Assembly (NCBI RefSeq): GCF_017874235.1
Contig: NZ_JAGGLC010000001.1
Location: 372,001-436,000 of the forward strand
DNA: 64,000 bases
Direction of reading: 5' to 3'
From: Halolamina salifodinae
GTDB taxonomy: Archaea > Halobacteriota > Halobacteria > Halobacteriales > Haloferacaceae
The translations under genes were made by a program, and so were the position numbers. Numbering within the stretch: the stretch's first letter is position 1; each line of letters opens with the position of its first letter. Positions 11,146-20,336 of this stretch are shown one piece after another. The notes under the pieces were generated by a model, which had not been told where the DNA came from, ran no database searches, and worked only from the letters and a program-made list of their open reading frames with translations.

Positions 11146-13335
11146 ATGGGCCGACGTAAGAAAATTGTCCAAGAGTGTGAGCGGCTGATGGACACTCCGG
11201 AGAACATCCGGAACATCGCCATCGCCGCCCACGTCGACCACGGGAAGACGACCCTCTCCGACAACCTCCTCGCAGGCGCGGGGATGATCTCCGAGGGGAC
11301 CGCCGGCGAGCAGCTGGCAATGGACACGAAGGAGGACGAACAGGAACGTGGGATCACCATCGACGCGGCGAACGTCTCGATGACCCACGAGTACGAGGAG
11401 ACCAACCACCTCATCAACCTGATCGACACCCCGGGCCACGTCGACTTCGGTGGCGACGTGACCCGAGCGATGCGTGCCGTCGACGGCGCGCTCGTGGTCG
11501 TCGACGCCGTCGAAGGGGCGATGCCCCAGACCGAGACGGTGCTCCGACAGGCGCTGCGTGAGGGTGTGAAGCCGACGCTGTTCATCAACAAGGTCGACCG
11601 CCTCATCTCCGAACTGCAGGAAGGCGAGGAGGAGATGCAGGAGCGACTGCTCGGCGTCATCGCCGACGTCAACGAGCTCATCCGCGGGATGATCGAGGAG
11701 ATGGACGACATCAACGACGACTGGACGGTCTCCGTCGAGGACGGGACTGTCGGGTTCGGCTCGGCGCTCTACAAGTGGGGCGTCTCGATGCCGTCGATGC
11801 AGCGCACCGGCATGTCCTTCGCGGACATCATCGAACTGGAGCAGAACGACAAGCGCGACGAACTCCACGAGCGCACGCCGCTCTCGGACGTCGTGCTCGA
11901 CATGGTCTGTAAGCACTTCCCGAACCCCGTCGACGCCCAGCCCCACCGTGTCCCGCGCATCTGGCGTGGCGACGCCGAGTCGGAGCTGGCAGAGGACATG
12001 CGGCTGGTCAACGAGGACGGCGACGTCGTCTTCATGGTGACCGACATCTCGATGGACCCCCACGCCGGGGAGATCGCCACGGGGCGTGTGTTCTCCGGCA
12101 CCCTCGAGAAGGGCCAGGACCTGTTTGTCTCCGGGACGGCCGGGAAAAACCGGATCCAGTCCGTCGGGCTGTTCATGGGGAGTGAGCGGGAGGAAGTGGA
12201 GCGCGTCCCCGCGGGGAACATCGCCTCGGTCACGGGGCTGCGCGACGCCATCGCCGGCTCGACGGTCTCCTCCGAGGAGATGACGCCGTTCGAGTCGATC
12301 GAGCACATCTCGGAGCCGGTGATCACGAAGTCCGTCGAGGCCCAGTCCATGGACGACCTGCCGAAGCTGATCGAGACGCTCCAGCAGGTCGCCAAGGAGG
12401 ACCCGACGATCCAGATCGAGATCAACGAGGACACCGGGGAGCACCTCATCTCCGGGCAGGGTGAGCTTCACCTCGAAGTGATCACCCAGCGTATCGAGAA
12501 AGAGCAGGGCATCCCGGTCAACACCGGTGAGCCGATCGTGGTCTACCGCGAGCAGCCCCAGGAGGAGTCCCGAGAGGTCGAGGGTGTCTCGCCGAACCGC
12601 CACAACAAGTTCTACATCTCCATCCACCCGATGGCCCAGGACATCGTCGACGCGATCCAGCGCGGCGAAGTCTCCATGGACATGCCCGAACTGGAGCGCC
12701 GTGAGGCGCTGCAGGACGCCGGCATGGAGAAGGACACGTCCCAGAACGTGGAGCACATCCACGGGACGAACATCCTGATCGACGACACGAAGGGTATCCA
12801 GCACCTCAACGAGACGATGGAGCTGGTGATCGAGGGGCTCTCGGAGGCGCTCGACGACGGCCCGCTGGCGGCCGAGCCCGTGCAGGGGACGCTGCTCCGA
12901 CTGCACGACGCCCGACTCCACGAGGACACGATCCACCGTGGTCCGGCACAGGTGATCCCCGCAGTCCGTGAGGCCGTTCACCACGCCCTCATCGACGGCG
13001 AGATCCGCCTGCTGGAGCCGATCCAGAACGTCCGTATCGACGTACCCAGCGAGCACATGGGTGCCGCCTCCGGCGAGATCCAGGGTCGCCGTGGCCGCGT
13101 CGACGACATGTACCAGGAGGGTGGCCTCATGGTCGTCGAGGGCATCGCGCCCGTCGGCGAGATGATCGGCTTCTCCAGCGACATCCGGAGCGCGACCGAG
13201 GGTCGTGCCTCCTGGAACACCGAGAACGCCGGCTTCCGCGTCATGGCGGACAACCTCCAGCGCGAGAAGATCATGGAGATCCGCGAGCGCAAGGGGATGA
13301 AGCTCGAGCTGTCCGAAGCGATCGAGTACATCTAA
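11146..13335 (+). CDS. fusA: Translation elongation factor 2
   Basis: The 729-residue archaeal EF-2 is the GTPase that drives ribosomal translocation. The G1 motif [10 protein letters not shown] lies near residues 27-36, G3 [12 protein letters not shown] near 97-108, and G4 NKVD near 146-149. The C-terminal [20 protein letters not shown] (about 588-607) is the loop that carries the histidine modified to diphthamide. Length and ends are normal for haloarchaea. Confidence 0.97.
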   Translation: MGRRKKIVQECERLMDTPENIRNIAIAAHVDHGKTTLSDNLLAGAGMISEGTAGEQLAMDTKEDEQERGITIDAANVSMTHEYEETNHLINLIDTPGHVDFGGDVTRAMRAVDGALVVVDAVEGAMPQTETVLRQALREGVKPTLFINKVDRLISELQEGEEEMQERLLGVIADVNELIRGMIEEMDDINDDWTVSVEDGTVGFGSALYKWGVSMPSMQRTGMSFADIIELEQNDKRDELHERTPLSDVVLDMVCKHFPNPVDAQPHRVPRIWRGDAESELAEDMRLVNEDGDVVFMVTDISMDPHAGEIATGRVFSGTLEKGQDLFVSGTAGKNRIQSVGLFMGSEREEVERVPAGNIASVTGLRDAIAGSTVSSEEMTPFESIEHISEPVITKSVEAQSMDDLPKLIETLQQVAKEDPTIQIEINEDTGEHLISGQGELHLEVITQRIEKEQGIPVNTGEPIVVYREQPQEESREVEGVSPNRHNKFYISIHPMAQDIVDAIQRGEVSMDMPELERREALQDAGMEKDTSQNVEHIHGTNILIDDTKGIQHLNETMELVIEGLSEALDDGPLAAEPVQGTLLRLHDARLHEDTIHRGPAQVIPAVREAVHHALIDGEIRLLEPIQNVRIDVPSEHMGAASGEIQGRRGRVDDMYQEGGLMVVEGIAPVGEMIGFSSDIRSATEGRASWNTENAGFRVMADNLQREKIMEIRERKGMKLELSEAIEYI

Positions 13336-13358
13336 GCGCGACCGACGCGCTCGCCGTC

Positions 13359-13382
13359 TGCGGTTTTCTCTCCGTTTTTCGC
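13359..13382 (+). terminator. T-rich terminator after EF-2
   Basis: Two T tracts (TTTTCTC and GTTTTTCG) follow 24-45 nt after the EF-2 stop codon. They are consistent with archaeal intrinsic termination. No hairpin is needed or obvious. Confidence 0.45.
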
Positions 13383-13482
13383 TCGTGAGTCCCTGACACA
13401 CTCCGGGAAGGCTTATACCGACTCCGGCGCTCCGTTCGAGCGTGCAACGCGTGTATCCGACCGTCGGGAAGAGGGATCGACC

Positions 13483-14007
13483 ATGAGCCGGCCCGATGGT
13501 GTCACGACACACACGCTGCGACTCGAACTCGTCGACGAACCGGGCGAACTCGCGGCCGCCCTCGACCCTATCGCCGAGAACGGGGGGAACCTCCTCTCGG
13601 TGTTCCACGAGCGGGGAAGCCGCACACCTGGCGGCCGTATTCCCGTCGAAGTCGCGGTCGACTGTCCTGCTGGGAAGTTCGAGGACGTGGTCGACGGCCT
13701 CCGCGAGCAGGGCGTCACCGTCGTCGCCGCCGACGAGGAGTACTACGGCGAGGCGTTCCGGGTGCTCCTGACCGGGCACCTCGTCGACACCGACCTCTCG
13801 GGGACGCTCCGCGAGATCGAGAACGAGTCGACCGTCTCCGTCGAGGAGCTATCGCTGACCGCGCCCGACGGCGTCGAGGCGATCTCCTCGGCGTATCTCC
13901 GTCTGGGCGCGCGCTCGGGCGAGCGGGGAGCCGCGCTGGATCGCGTCCGCGAGATCGCCGAGCGAAAGGACCTCATCGTCGTCGAACCCCTGGAGGTGGG
14001 CGAATGA
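13483..14007 (+). CDS. ACT-domain regulatory protein
   Basis: A 174-residue protein with an N-terminal ACT domain (about residues 7-80, with LVDEPGELAAALDPIAENGGNL typical of the ligand-binding strand-helix) and a second ACT-like half. ACT domains bind amino acids. Its stop overlaps the start of homoserine dehydrogenase by 4 nt, so it is most likely the separate allosteric partner of that enzyme, which lacks its own ACT domain. A TATA-like GGCTTATAC lies at about 13410-13418. Confidence 0.85.
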   Translation: MSRPDGVTTHTLRLELVDEPGELAAALDPIAENGGNLLSVFHERGSRTPGGRIPVEVAVDCPAGKFEDVVDGLREQGVTVVAADEEYYGEAFRVLLTGHLVDTDLSGTLREIENESTVSVEELSLTAPDGVEAISSAYLRLGARSGERGAALDRVREIAERKDLIVVEPLEVGE

Positions 14008-14960
14008 GACTCGCCGTGATGGGCGTCGGCGCGGTCGGCCGCGCGGTCGCGGAGTTGGCCGGGCAGTACGGCCACGACGTGATCGGTCTCGCGGACTCCA
14101 CCGGCGCTGCGATGGGCGACCCGCTGGATATCGAGGAGGCCCTCGCCCGGAAGCAGGAGACGGGTGTCGTTGGAGAGCGCCCCCACGAGGAGCTACTGGC
14201 CGCCGACTACGACGTGCTGGTCGAGGCGACGCCGACGACGCTCGGCGACGCCGAACCCGGCTTCTCGAACGCCGCCGCGGCGCTTTCCCGGGACCGCCAC
14301 GTCGTACTGGCGAACAAGGGACCGGTCGCCGAGCGCTATGCCGACCTCCGGGCGGCCGTCGAAGAGAGCGCCGGCGAACTCCGGTTCGAGGCGACCGTCG
14401 GCGGCGCCATCCCCGCAGTCCGGACCGTCGAGGATCTCGGCCCGGAACGGGTCGACCGCGTCCGCGGCGTGCTCAACGGCACCGCGAACTTCGTGCTCAC
14501 GCGGATGGCCGCCGAAGGCCTGGGGTACGACCACGTACTCGCGGAGGCCCAGGAGTTAGGCGTCGCGGAGGCCGACCCCTCCTTCGACGTCGACGGCACC
14601 GACGCGGCGCTGAAGGGCGTCATCGTCGCGAACGTGCTCCGGGAGGCCCGCGGCGAGGAGGCCCTGTCGCTTGCCGACGCCGACGTGACGGGGATCGATG
14701 AGCTCCCCACGAGCGCGCTCTCGCTCGCGGGCGAGGACGGGCGGACGGTCAGACTGATCGTCGACGCGTCGGCGTCGGGGGTCAGAGTCGGCCCGCGCCT
14801 GGTGCCCGAGAACGGCACGCTGGCGGTGACCGGCACCCAGAACATCGTCCAGATCGAGACCGGGCACGCCGGTCGGCTGAACCTCTCGGGGCGGGGCGCC
14901 GGCGGCGCCGAGACGGCGTCGGCGGTGCTCGCCGACGTGGGGCGGCTCCCCCCTCGCTGA
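14004..14960 (+). CDS. hom: Homoserine dehydrogenase
   Basis: The 318-residue NAD(P)-dependent enzyme reduces aspartate semialdehyde to homoserine in threonine and methionine synthesis. The Rossmann motif MGVGAVGRAVAE is at residues 5-16. The family segment VGGAIPAVRTVEDL (about 131-144) and LNGTANFVLTRM with a following EADPSFDVDGTDAALK region are diagnostic. The C-terminal ACT domain of bacterial enzymes is absent; the upstream ACT gene, coupled by ATGA, probably supplies it. Confidence 0.93.
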   Translation: MRLAVMGVGAVGRAVAELAGQYGHDVIGLADSTGAAMGDPLDIEEALARKQETGVVGERPHEELLAADYDVLVEATPTTLGDAEPGFSNAAAALSRDRHVVLANKGPVAERYADLRAAVEESAGELRFEATVGGAIPAVRTVEDLGPERVDRVRGVLNGTANFVLTRMAAEGLGYDHVLAEAQELGVAEADPSFDVDGTDAALKGVIVANVLREARGEEALSLADADVTGIDELPTSALSLAGEDGRTVRLIVDASASGVRVGPRLVPENGTLAVTGTQNIVQIETGHAGRLNLSGRGAGGAETASAVLADVGRLPPR

Positions 14961-15086
14961 GCCCAGAACCACGGTACAGTAGCACAAACCGCCGTACGCG
15001 GCCGGATTCCGGGGGCACGTATCGAAATGGTTTTACGGCGTTCTGCCGAAGGTTTCCCCACAGCGCCTTTAGCGCGTGAATCCACT

Positions 15087-16352
15087 ATGAGCGACATACC
15101 GCACCAGAACTTGGCCATTATCGGCCACGTTGACCACGGGAAGAGTACGCTCGTGGGCCGACTCCTCTACGAGACAGGGAGCGTCCCCGAGCACGTTATC
15201 GAGCAGCACCGCGAGGAGGCCGAGGAGAAGGGCAAGGGCGGCTTCGAGTTCGCCTACGTCATGGACAACCTCGCCGAGGAGCGAGAGCGTGGTGTCACCA
15301 TCGACATCGCCCACCAGGAGTTCGACACCGACGAATACAACTTCACCATCGTCGACTGTCCGGGCCACCGTGACTTCGTGAAGAACATGATCACGGGCGC
15401 CTCGCAGGCAGACAACGCGGTGCTCGTCGTCGCGGCAGACGACGGCGTCGCGCCCCAGACCCGAGAGCACGTGTTCCTGGCCCGCACGCTGGGTATCAAC
15501 GAGCTCGTCATCGGCATCAACAAGATGGACCTCGTCGACTACAGCGAGGACTCCTACAAGGAGGTCGTCGAGGAGGTCACGAACCTGCTCAACCAGGTTC
15601 AGTTCGCCACCGACGACACGACGTTCATCCCCATCTCGGCGTTCGAGGGCGACAACATCGCCGAGGAGTCCGAGCAGACTTCCTGGTTCGATGGCCCGAC
15701 GCTGCTGGAGGCTCTCAACAACCTGCCGGAGCCGGAGCCGCCGACGGACGCGCCGCTGCGTCTGCCGATTCAGGACGTCTACACCATCTCCGGTATCGGT
15801 ACCGTCCCCGTCGGACGTATCGAGACGGGTACCCTCAACACGGGCGACAACGTCTCCTTCCAGCCGTCCGACGTGGGCGGCGAAGTGAAGACGATCGAGA
15901 TGCACCACGAAGAGGTGCCCAGCGCTGCGCCCGGTGACAACGTCGGGTTCAACGTCCGCGGCATCGGCAAGGACGACATCCGCCGTGGCGACGTCTGTGG
16001 CCCGGCCGACGACCCGCCCAGCGTCGCCGAGACGTTCCAGGCGCAGGTCGTCGTCATGCAGCACCCCTCCGTCATCACCGCTGGCTACACGCCGGTCTTC
16101 CACGCCCACACGGCGCAGGTCGCGTGTACCATCGAGTCGATCGACCAGAAGATCGACCCGTCGACCGGCGAGGTCGCCGAGGAGGAGCCGGACTTCATCA
16201 AGTCCGGCGACGCCGCAGTCGTAACGGTTCGTCCGCAAAAGCCGATCTCGATCGAGCCGTCGAGCGAGATCCCGGAGCTGGGTAGCTTCGCCATCCGTGA
16301 CATGGGTCAGACCATCGCGGCCGGCAAGGTGCTCGGCGTCGACGAGCGATAG
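15087..16352 (+). CDS. tuf: Translation elongation factor 1-alpha
   Basis: The 421-residue GTPase delivers aminoacyl-tRNA to the ribosome. The G motifs are GHVDHGKST (residues 13-21), DCPGHRDF near 91-98 and NKMD near 146-149. The ATG at 15087 ([20 protein letters not shown]) gives the standard haloarchaeal length; the in-frame upstream extension is non-coding leader. rps10 follows without a gap (TAGATG). Confidence 0.97.
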   Translation: MSDIPHQNLAIIGHVDHGKSTLVGRLLYETGSVPEHVIEQHREEAEEKGKGGFEFAYVMDNLAEERERGVTIDIAHQEFDTDEYNFTIVDCPGHRDFVKNMITGASQADNAVLVVAADDGVAPQTREHVFLARTLGINELVIGINKMDLVDYSEDSYKEVVEEVTNLLNQVQFATDDTTFIPISAFEGDNIAEESEQTSWFDGPTLLEALNNLPEPEPPTDAPLRLPIQDVYTISGIGTVPVGRIETGTLNTGDNVSFQPSDVGGEVKTIEMHHEEVPSAAPGDNVGFNVRGIGKDDIRRGDVCGPADDPPSVAETFQAQVVVMQHPSVITAGYTPVFHAHTAQVACTIESIDQKIDPSTGEVAEEEPDFIKSGDAAVVTVRPQKPISIEPSSEIPELGSFAIRDMGQTIAAGKVLGVDER

Positions 16353-16667
16353 ATGCCCGAGCAACAGGCTCGCGTCCGACTCACGGGAACGAGCCCGGAG
16401 GATCTGGACGAGATCTGCGACGACATCCGCGAGATCGCGGAGAAGACGGGTGTCTCGCTGTCGGGTCCCATCCCGCTCCCGACGACGGAGCTCAACGTGC
16501 CCTCGCGGAAGTCCCCGGACGGTGAGGGGACCGCCACGTGGGAGCACTGGGAGATGCGGGTCCACAAGCGGCTGATCGACATCGACGCGGACGAGCGCGC
16601 GCTCCGCCAGCTGATGCGGATTCAGGTCCCGAACGACGTCTCGATCGAGATCGTCCTCGAGGACTGA
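16353..16667 (+). CDS. rps10: 30S ribosomal protein S10
   Basis: A 104-residue small-subunit head protein. It starts [18 protein letters not shown] and contains [20 protein letters not shown], the conserved S10 loop that reaches into the 30S head. It directly follows EF-1A and is the last gene of the translation block before tRNA-Ala and the integrated element. Confidence 0.96.
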   Translation: MPEQQARVRLTGTSPEDLDEICDDIREIAEKTGVSLSGPIPLPTTELNVPSRKSPDGEGTATWEHWEMRVHKRLIDIDADERALRQLMRIQVPNDVSIEIVLED

Positions 16668-16673
16668 ACCCTT

Positions 16674-16691
16674 CCGTTCTCACGTTTTCTC
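16674..16691 (+). terminator. T-rich terminator after rps10
   Basis: CCGTTCTCACGTTTTCTC follows the rps10 stop codon by a few bases and has the T-run character of archaeal terminators. Confidence 0.4.
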
Positions 16692-16775
16692 ACCCGGCGA
16701 GCGGCGGCTGTATCGGCGCCGTGAGTCGAGGGGAAGCGCAACGTTCAAACCGCTCCCCCGCCTCGATTCTGATGC

Positions 16776-16847
16776 GGGCTCGTAGATCAGTGGTAGATCG
16801 CTTCCTTCGCAAGGAAGAGGCCCTGGGTTCAAATCCCAGCGAGTCCA
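16776..16847 (+). tRNA. tRNA-Ala (anticodon CGC)
   Basis: A 72-nt cloverleaf with acceptor arms GGGCTCG and CGAGTCC followed by A, anticodon stem CTTCC/GGAAG around the loop TTCGCAA (anticodon CGC), and T-arm CTGGG-TTCAAAT-CCCAG. CCA is only partly encoded. There is no intron. Its last 13 bp form the left attachment site of the integrated element, so the gene is kept intact after integration. Confidence 0.95.
16835..16847 (+). repeat. attL: tRNA-Ala 3' end
   Basis: CCCAGCGAGTCCA, the 3' side of the T stem and acceptor stem of tRNA-Ala, recurs exactly at 45357-45369. The bases flanking the two copies differ on both sides, so the shared core is 13 bp. Confidence 0.88.
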
Positions 16848-17021
16848 CTACGTTCTGGCCTTCTCACGAAGGCTCCGTTCTCGCACTGGTGAGCGCCTCG
16901 CTCGACAACGTTCAGTAGCGGCAGGGGGCGAACAAACCCCCGAAGGATGTGAAGTTCGCCGAAAGTTCTGGCGCACCCCATGCCATCCCCGAAGTATTCT
17001 GGCTAGCGCGGGGTGGTTCGC

Positions 17022-17132
17022 GTGAGTTCCGTCAGCGAGACGGACCCGCGCATCTGTGAGTTCTGCGGGCTCTCGATCACCGACGAGGATCAGGACTGCG
17101 CAGCGCTGGATGACGGGAGGTGCCGGCCATGA
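17022..17132 (+). CDS. 36-aa zinc-finger microprotein
   Basis: A GTG-started reading frame encodes 36 residues with CEFCG and two later Cys, a likely small zinc knuckle. It ends in ATGA, overlapping the start of the next gene, so it is translationally coupled. It is the first gene of the left operon; the preceding 174 bp after attL hold no gene but have three GTTCTGGC/ATTCTGGC-like copies near 16853, 16964 and 16997. Function is unknown. Confidence 0.5.
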   Translation: MSSVSETDPRICEFCGLSITDEDQDCAALDDGRCRP

Positions 17133-17359
17133 CGCCGGCCCCCACTCCGCACACCGGCACGCTCGGTACTGAGAAGGACTCCGAGTTCCGGTGCGGGACC
17201 TGCAAAGCTCGTTGCACCCGTAGCCCGTCCGACGGAACCGAATACGGGCATCTGATCGGCTGCCCTCACCGACCGGACGATCTCACGACCGGATCCTCCG
17301 GAGGCGGCCACTACTACCGGCCCGATTCGGAGTCAGTTCCCGGAGGTGAGTCGGCTTGA
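17129..17359 (+). CDS. 76-aa Cys-rich zinc-finger protein
   Basis: The protein has CGTCKARC followed by GHLIGCPH, a Cys/His set suitable for one zinc ion. The C-terminus is PGGESA, encoded by DNA that also forms the Shine-Dalgarno site (GGAGGTGA, 17342-17349) for the next gene. Starts and stops overlap on both sides by 4 nt (ATGA, TTGA). It may bind nucleic acid or another element protein; nothing more can be said. Confidence 0.65.
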   Translation: MTPAPTPHTGTLGTEKDSEFRCGTCKARCTRSPSDGTEYGHLIGCPHRPDDLTTGSSGGGHYYRPDSESVPGGESA

Positions 17360-18357
17360 CTTCATGGAACCCCGGCCCGAAGTACGAGAAGCTCGTCCGC
17401 CTCTGCGACGACGTCCTCACCGACGAGAAGCGGACGGTCCGGGACATCTACTACGCCCTCGAAGCTCGCGGACACGAGTACGAGTACCGCTCGGTCAAGC
17501 GGGCCGTGAAGAAGGGGCGCCGGGCTGGCTACATCGATCCCTCGCTGATCATCGACGAGTCGCGCCGTGCCGAGGCGACCGTCGACAGCGGGTACGACGA
17601 CGCCCAGCAGTTCGTCGATGAGCAGATCCGCGATTCGTGGAAGGCCTACCGCGAGAACTTCTGGGAAGAGCAGGAGGCCTACGTCGAAGTCTGGCTCGAG
17701 AAGCAGAGCCTCGCATCGGTGTTCCGCCCGATCTGTAACGACCTGAACGTCCGCCTCGAGGCAACTCGGGGCGACTGGTCCGACTCGAAGGTCTTCGAGG
17801 CCAGCCAGCGGCTCGCCTCCAAGATCCGGGACGGCAACGACGTTCGAGTCCTCTACTACGGGGACTTCAACCCCTCTGGGTACCACGCTCCCGTCTCCGT
17901 TCAGGAGACGATGCGGCACTACGGGGTCAAACTCTCGTTCCGAGACCCCGAGAACGCCACCGACGAGACGTACTTCGACATCTGGCCGCTGAGCAGCGCC
18001 GCGAAGTTCGACGGGAGCGGCGGTACGCTCGCGTTTGAGCGCCGCGGGATCAACCTCGAGCACATCAAGCGGTTCGACCTCCCGGAGAACCCGAACCCTT
18101 CGTCCACGGACAAGGATCGACAGCTCCGAGACCGGTTCCGGACTCAGGTCTCGGAAGGTCGTGACATCAACGTCGAACTAAACGCGCTGAAGGAGTACGA
18201 GCGCGAGTTCCTGGAGGACCTGATTCGCGAAGGGATCGAGCAGCACATCGACGAGGACCAACGGCGCGACGTGGAGGAACGCATCGACGAACGGCGAGAC
18301 CTCGTCCGGCGGGCCGTCGACATCGACGACTCCGTCCTCGGAGGTGGTGAGCTTTGA
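17356..18357 (+). CDS. Spo11/TopoVI-A-like protein (Mini-A candidate)
   Basis: A 333-residue protein with the two-domain plan of the topoisomerase VI A subunit and Spo11. An N-terminal winged-helix region carries RTVRDIYYALEARG (residues 26-39), matching the RDxYY motif that holds the DNA-cleaving tyrosine. A Toprim region follows, with VWLEKQSLASVF (112-123), the catalytic Glu, and VLYYGDFNPSGYH (165-177), a D-x-N version of the usual D-x-D-P-x-G. No B-subunit ATPase gene is present, as in the single-subunit Mini-A family known from mobile elements. A role in replication, relaxation or resolution of element DNA is inferred. The start is a TTG set 6 nt after a perfect GGAGGTGA. Confidence 0.72.
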   Translation: MTSWNPGPKYEKLVRLCDDVLTDEKRTVRDIYYALEARGHEYEYRSVKRAVKKGRRAGYIDPSLIIDESRRAEATVDSGYDDAQQFVDEQIRDSWKAYRENFWEEQEAYVEVWLEKQSLASVFRPICNDLNVRLEATRGDWSDSKVFEASQRLASKIRDGNDVRVLYYGDFNPSGYHAPVSVQETMRHYGVKLSFRDPENATDETYFDIWPLSSAAKFDGSGGTLAFERRGINLEHIKRFDLPENPNPSSTDKDRQLRDRFRTQVSEGRDINVELNALKEYEREFLEDLIREGIEQHIDEDQRRDVEERIDERRDLVRRAVDIDDSVLGGGEL

Positions 18358-18485
18358 GCCGTCCGCCAGTCCCGCAGGAGCGTGTCTACGGCGCCACGAT
18401 CACCGCCAACTGGGTCGGTGGTGCGTGGGTCCAGCCGTGGATCCGGCCGAATCAGGTCACCAACTTCTGGGGTGAGGCAGCGTGA
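18354..18485 (+). CDS. 43-aa hypothetical microprotein
   Basis: A TTG-started frame of 43 residues, rich in Trp and Pro (TANWVGGAWVQPWIRPNQ), overlaps the previous stop by TTGA. It ends WGEAA, part of the recurring junction sequence. There is no recognisable domain. It is kept because of the double coupling and the Shine-Dalgarno site GGAGGTG before it. Confidence 0.5.
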   Translation: MSRPPVPQERVYGATITANWVGGAWVQPWIRPNQVTNFWGEAA

Positions 18486-18787
18486 TGTCCCCGGCAAAGC
18501 GCCAGTCGCGGCGTCGCCGGTCGTCGGAGATCGAGGCGACGATCTTCGAAGCCTGCTGGCGCCTCTACCAGCGCGACGAGACCGACCTGCTCGAAGGCGG
18601 CGTCGCGTCGGCCCGTATCGCGAACGAACTCGGCATCACCAGAGACCGAGCCCGGAGCGCGCTCCAGCGCCTCGGGAGTCAGGGCGTCGTCGTCTCCGTC
18701 CAGGGCGCCGCGCCCGAGGACTACCGCGCGCGCCGGTCGTTCGTCCCAGCACCATTTGCGGACGGGACCGGGGGTGAGCAGCCTTGA
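18485..18787 (+). CDS. Winged-helix DNA-binding protein
   Basis: A 100-residue protein with a basic N-terminus (KRQSRRRRSSE) and a helix-turn-helix segment ARIANELGITRDRARSALQR (about residues 43-62), followed by a wing-like VVVSVQG. It is probably a transcriptional or replication regulator of the element. GTG at 18482 is an alternative start one codon earlier. It ends GGEQP over the Shine-Dalgarno site of the next gene. Confidence 0.7.
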   Translation: MSPAKRQSRRRRSSEIEATIFEACWRLYQRDETDLLEGGVASARIANELGITRDRARSALQRLGSQGVVVSVQGAAPEDYRARRSFVPAPFADGTGGEQP

Positions 18788-18921
18788 CCGGCATCTTTCC
18801 CTCCTCGAGGTGCCCCTGCGGCGCCGCCGGCGTCCCCGAGACGCGCCCCTACTGTAGCGATTGTCTTGATCGCCTCAGTGCAGCCGTTACCGACGATCTT
18901 CGAGGTGATCAGCTTGAGTAA
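18784..18921 (+). CDS. 45-aa zinc-finger microprotein
   Basis: A TTG start coupled by TTGA. The sequence contains CPCGAAG and CSDCLDRL, a four-Cys zinc-ribbon-like arrangement. The C-terminal codons overlap the start of the next gene. Function is unknown; it is one of several Cys-rich microproteins in this operon. Confidence 0.5.
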   Translation: MTGIFPSSRCPCGAAGVPETRPYCSDCLDRLSAAVTDDLRGDQLE

Positions 18922-19420
18922 AGCTGCCTCGAAGGTGGTCGGCGAGATCGTCGAAGATCTCGTCTTCGAGGACGTCGACGAGCTCCAGACAGCGGACGTC
19001 CCCGAGTCGTGGGGACGGGCTGCCGAGGACTACTGGCACGACGCTATCCCAGAGGTCGCGCTGTTCGCGAGCAAACAGATCCCGATGGTCGGGATGTGCG
19101 TGATCGAGCCCGGCCAGCCCGTCGAGATCAAGGCCGCCCGCGCGACTATCTCGAACGGTTCCAGGTCTCGATGTGGCCGCTTCTACATCACCCGACGCCA
19201 GCACGAGAAGCTGGTCGAGACCGGCGGCGTCTACCTGTTCGTCATCTACGGCGAGGATGACGACGGCGACGAAGAGCTACTCGGCCTGCTCGCCGTCCCC
19301 GCGGTGATCGTCGAGGAGGAGCTCCGCCCGACGTGGTACGAGGTTGACGGCCGATCGGACTACTACCAGTTGAGCGCGGACGCGCTGCCTATCGACGGTC
19401 TCGGAGGTGAGGCAGCTTGA
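18914..19420 (+). CDS. PD-(D/E)xK-like nuclease candidate
   Basis: A 168-residue protein. The core VGMCVIEPGQPVEIKAARATI (about residues 57-77) has an E-x-K pair after an acidic strand, and a later GRFYITRRQHEKLVETGGVYLFVIY resembles the last strand-helix unit of restriction-like nucleases. The exact catalytic Asp is not certain. The TTG at 18914 overlaps the previous gene by 8 nt and follows GAGGTGATC. It could process replication intermediates or attack foreign DNA. Confidence 0.5.
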   Translation: MSKAASKVVGEIVEDLVFEDVDELQTADVPESWGRAAEDYWHDAIPEVALFASKQIPMVGMCVIEPGQPVEIKAARATISNGSRSRCGRFYITRRQHEKLVETGGVYLFVIYGEDDDGDEELLGLLAVPAVIVEEELRPTWYEVDGRSDYYQLSADALPIDGLGGEAA

Positions 19421-19944
19421 GCGCCGATCACGACGGCGAAATCCGCACGACCTACGTCGGCGGACTCGCCAGTGCCGATGTCGCCGACGAGGACCTCGTG
19501 CTTGGCGTCGTTCGCTACGAGTACGACTTCGTCGGTCGGTCCGTCGACCGGAACGTCCCGGCACTCGCTCCGCCGGAGGAGCTTCTCGACGCCTACAACG
19601 CGATCCGAGAGGCCGCGGCGAAGGACGAGTCTATCCCGGACACCGACGATGAGGCCCGCCGTGTCGCGTGGGACGGCGTCTCTTTCCGTGAGCGGTATCT
19701 GAACTATCTCGATCGTGCCGGTCCCCAGGAGGTCCTCGGAACCCTCCGGGATCGACTCGACGACGATCGCGACGTGTGGCTCGTCTGCCTCGAGGCCAAC
19801 GAAGCGTTCTGCCACCGGCGACTCCTCGCTGCCCGAGTTGTCGACGAGGAGCCAGCGCACTTCAGCGAGATCTACGGGCCGCCGGAGGTCGAGCAGGATC
19901 CACAGGTCACTCTCGACGACTTCGACGGAGGTGAGTCGGCGTGA
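19417..19944 (+). CDS. DUF488-like protein
   Basis: A 175-residue protein with VWLVCLEANEAFCHRRLLAARV (about residues 121-142), the Cys/His signature of the DUF488 family (usually LLCaEk-CHR-lla), and an N-terminal strand-rich part with RYEYDFVGRSVDRNVPALAPP. The family's activity is unknown; the conserved Cys and His suggest a catalytic or metal site. The start is TTG, coupled to the previous gene by TTGA after GGAGGTGA. It ends GGESA. Confidence 0.65.
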   Translation: MSADHDGEIRTTYVGGLASADVADEDLVLGVVRYEYDFVGRSVDRNVPALAPPEELLDAYNAIREAAAKDESIPDTDDEARRVAWDGVSFRERYLNYLDRAGPQEVLGTLRDRLDDDRDVWLVCLEANEAFCHRRLLAARVVDEEPAHFSEIYGPPEVEQDPQVTLDDFDGGESA

Positions 19945-20336
19945 CGGGGATGGTCGATCTTCCCGACCGGCAGAGCGGTGTCTGTCCCCGTTGCGGTCTC
20001 GAACTCGAACTCTTCGAGCCGACCCACGGCTACCGCTACTGGACCTGCCCCGCTTGTCACTCACCGCCCGTCATCCAGATGGGTCCGGAAATCGTGACTT
20101 GGTCGATCACCGAGGTGGTGGTCGGCCTAGGCGTCACCAGCTTGCGTTCCACCGACCTCGGGGCACTCGACGCCGAGGCCGCGGATCCGACTCGGTTCGT
20201 GGACCGCCTGTGCGAGGCGTTCGAGGGTCGACGACAGTGGACCCGAGAGAAGGAACTCGATCGCCGTGCCGATGAGGCCGATCACGACAGCGCCGCAGAC
20301 GGAACTCAGGCGGACCTCGCGGGGTGGTCGAAGTGA
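19941..20336 (+). CDS. Zinc-ribbon protein
   Basis: A 131-residue protein whose N-terminal third is a zinc ribbon: CPRCGLELE followed by YWTCPACH. The remainder is acidic and helical with no named domain. The GTG start is coupled by GTGA 6 nt after GGAGGTGA; an internal ATG at 19950 is an alternative. It probably binds nucleic acid or protein. Confidence 0.6.
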   Translation: MTGMVDLPDRQSGVCPRCGLELELFEPTHGYRYWTCPACHSPPVIQMGPEIVTWSITEVVVGLGVTSLRSTDLGALDAEAADPTRFVDRLCEAFEGRRQWTREKELDRRADEADHDSAADGTQADLAGWSK

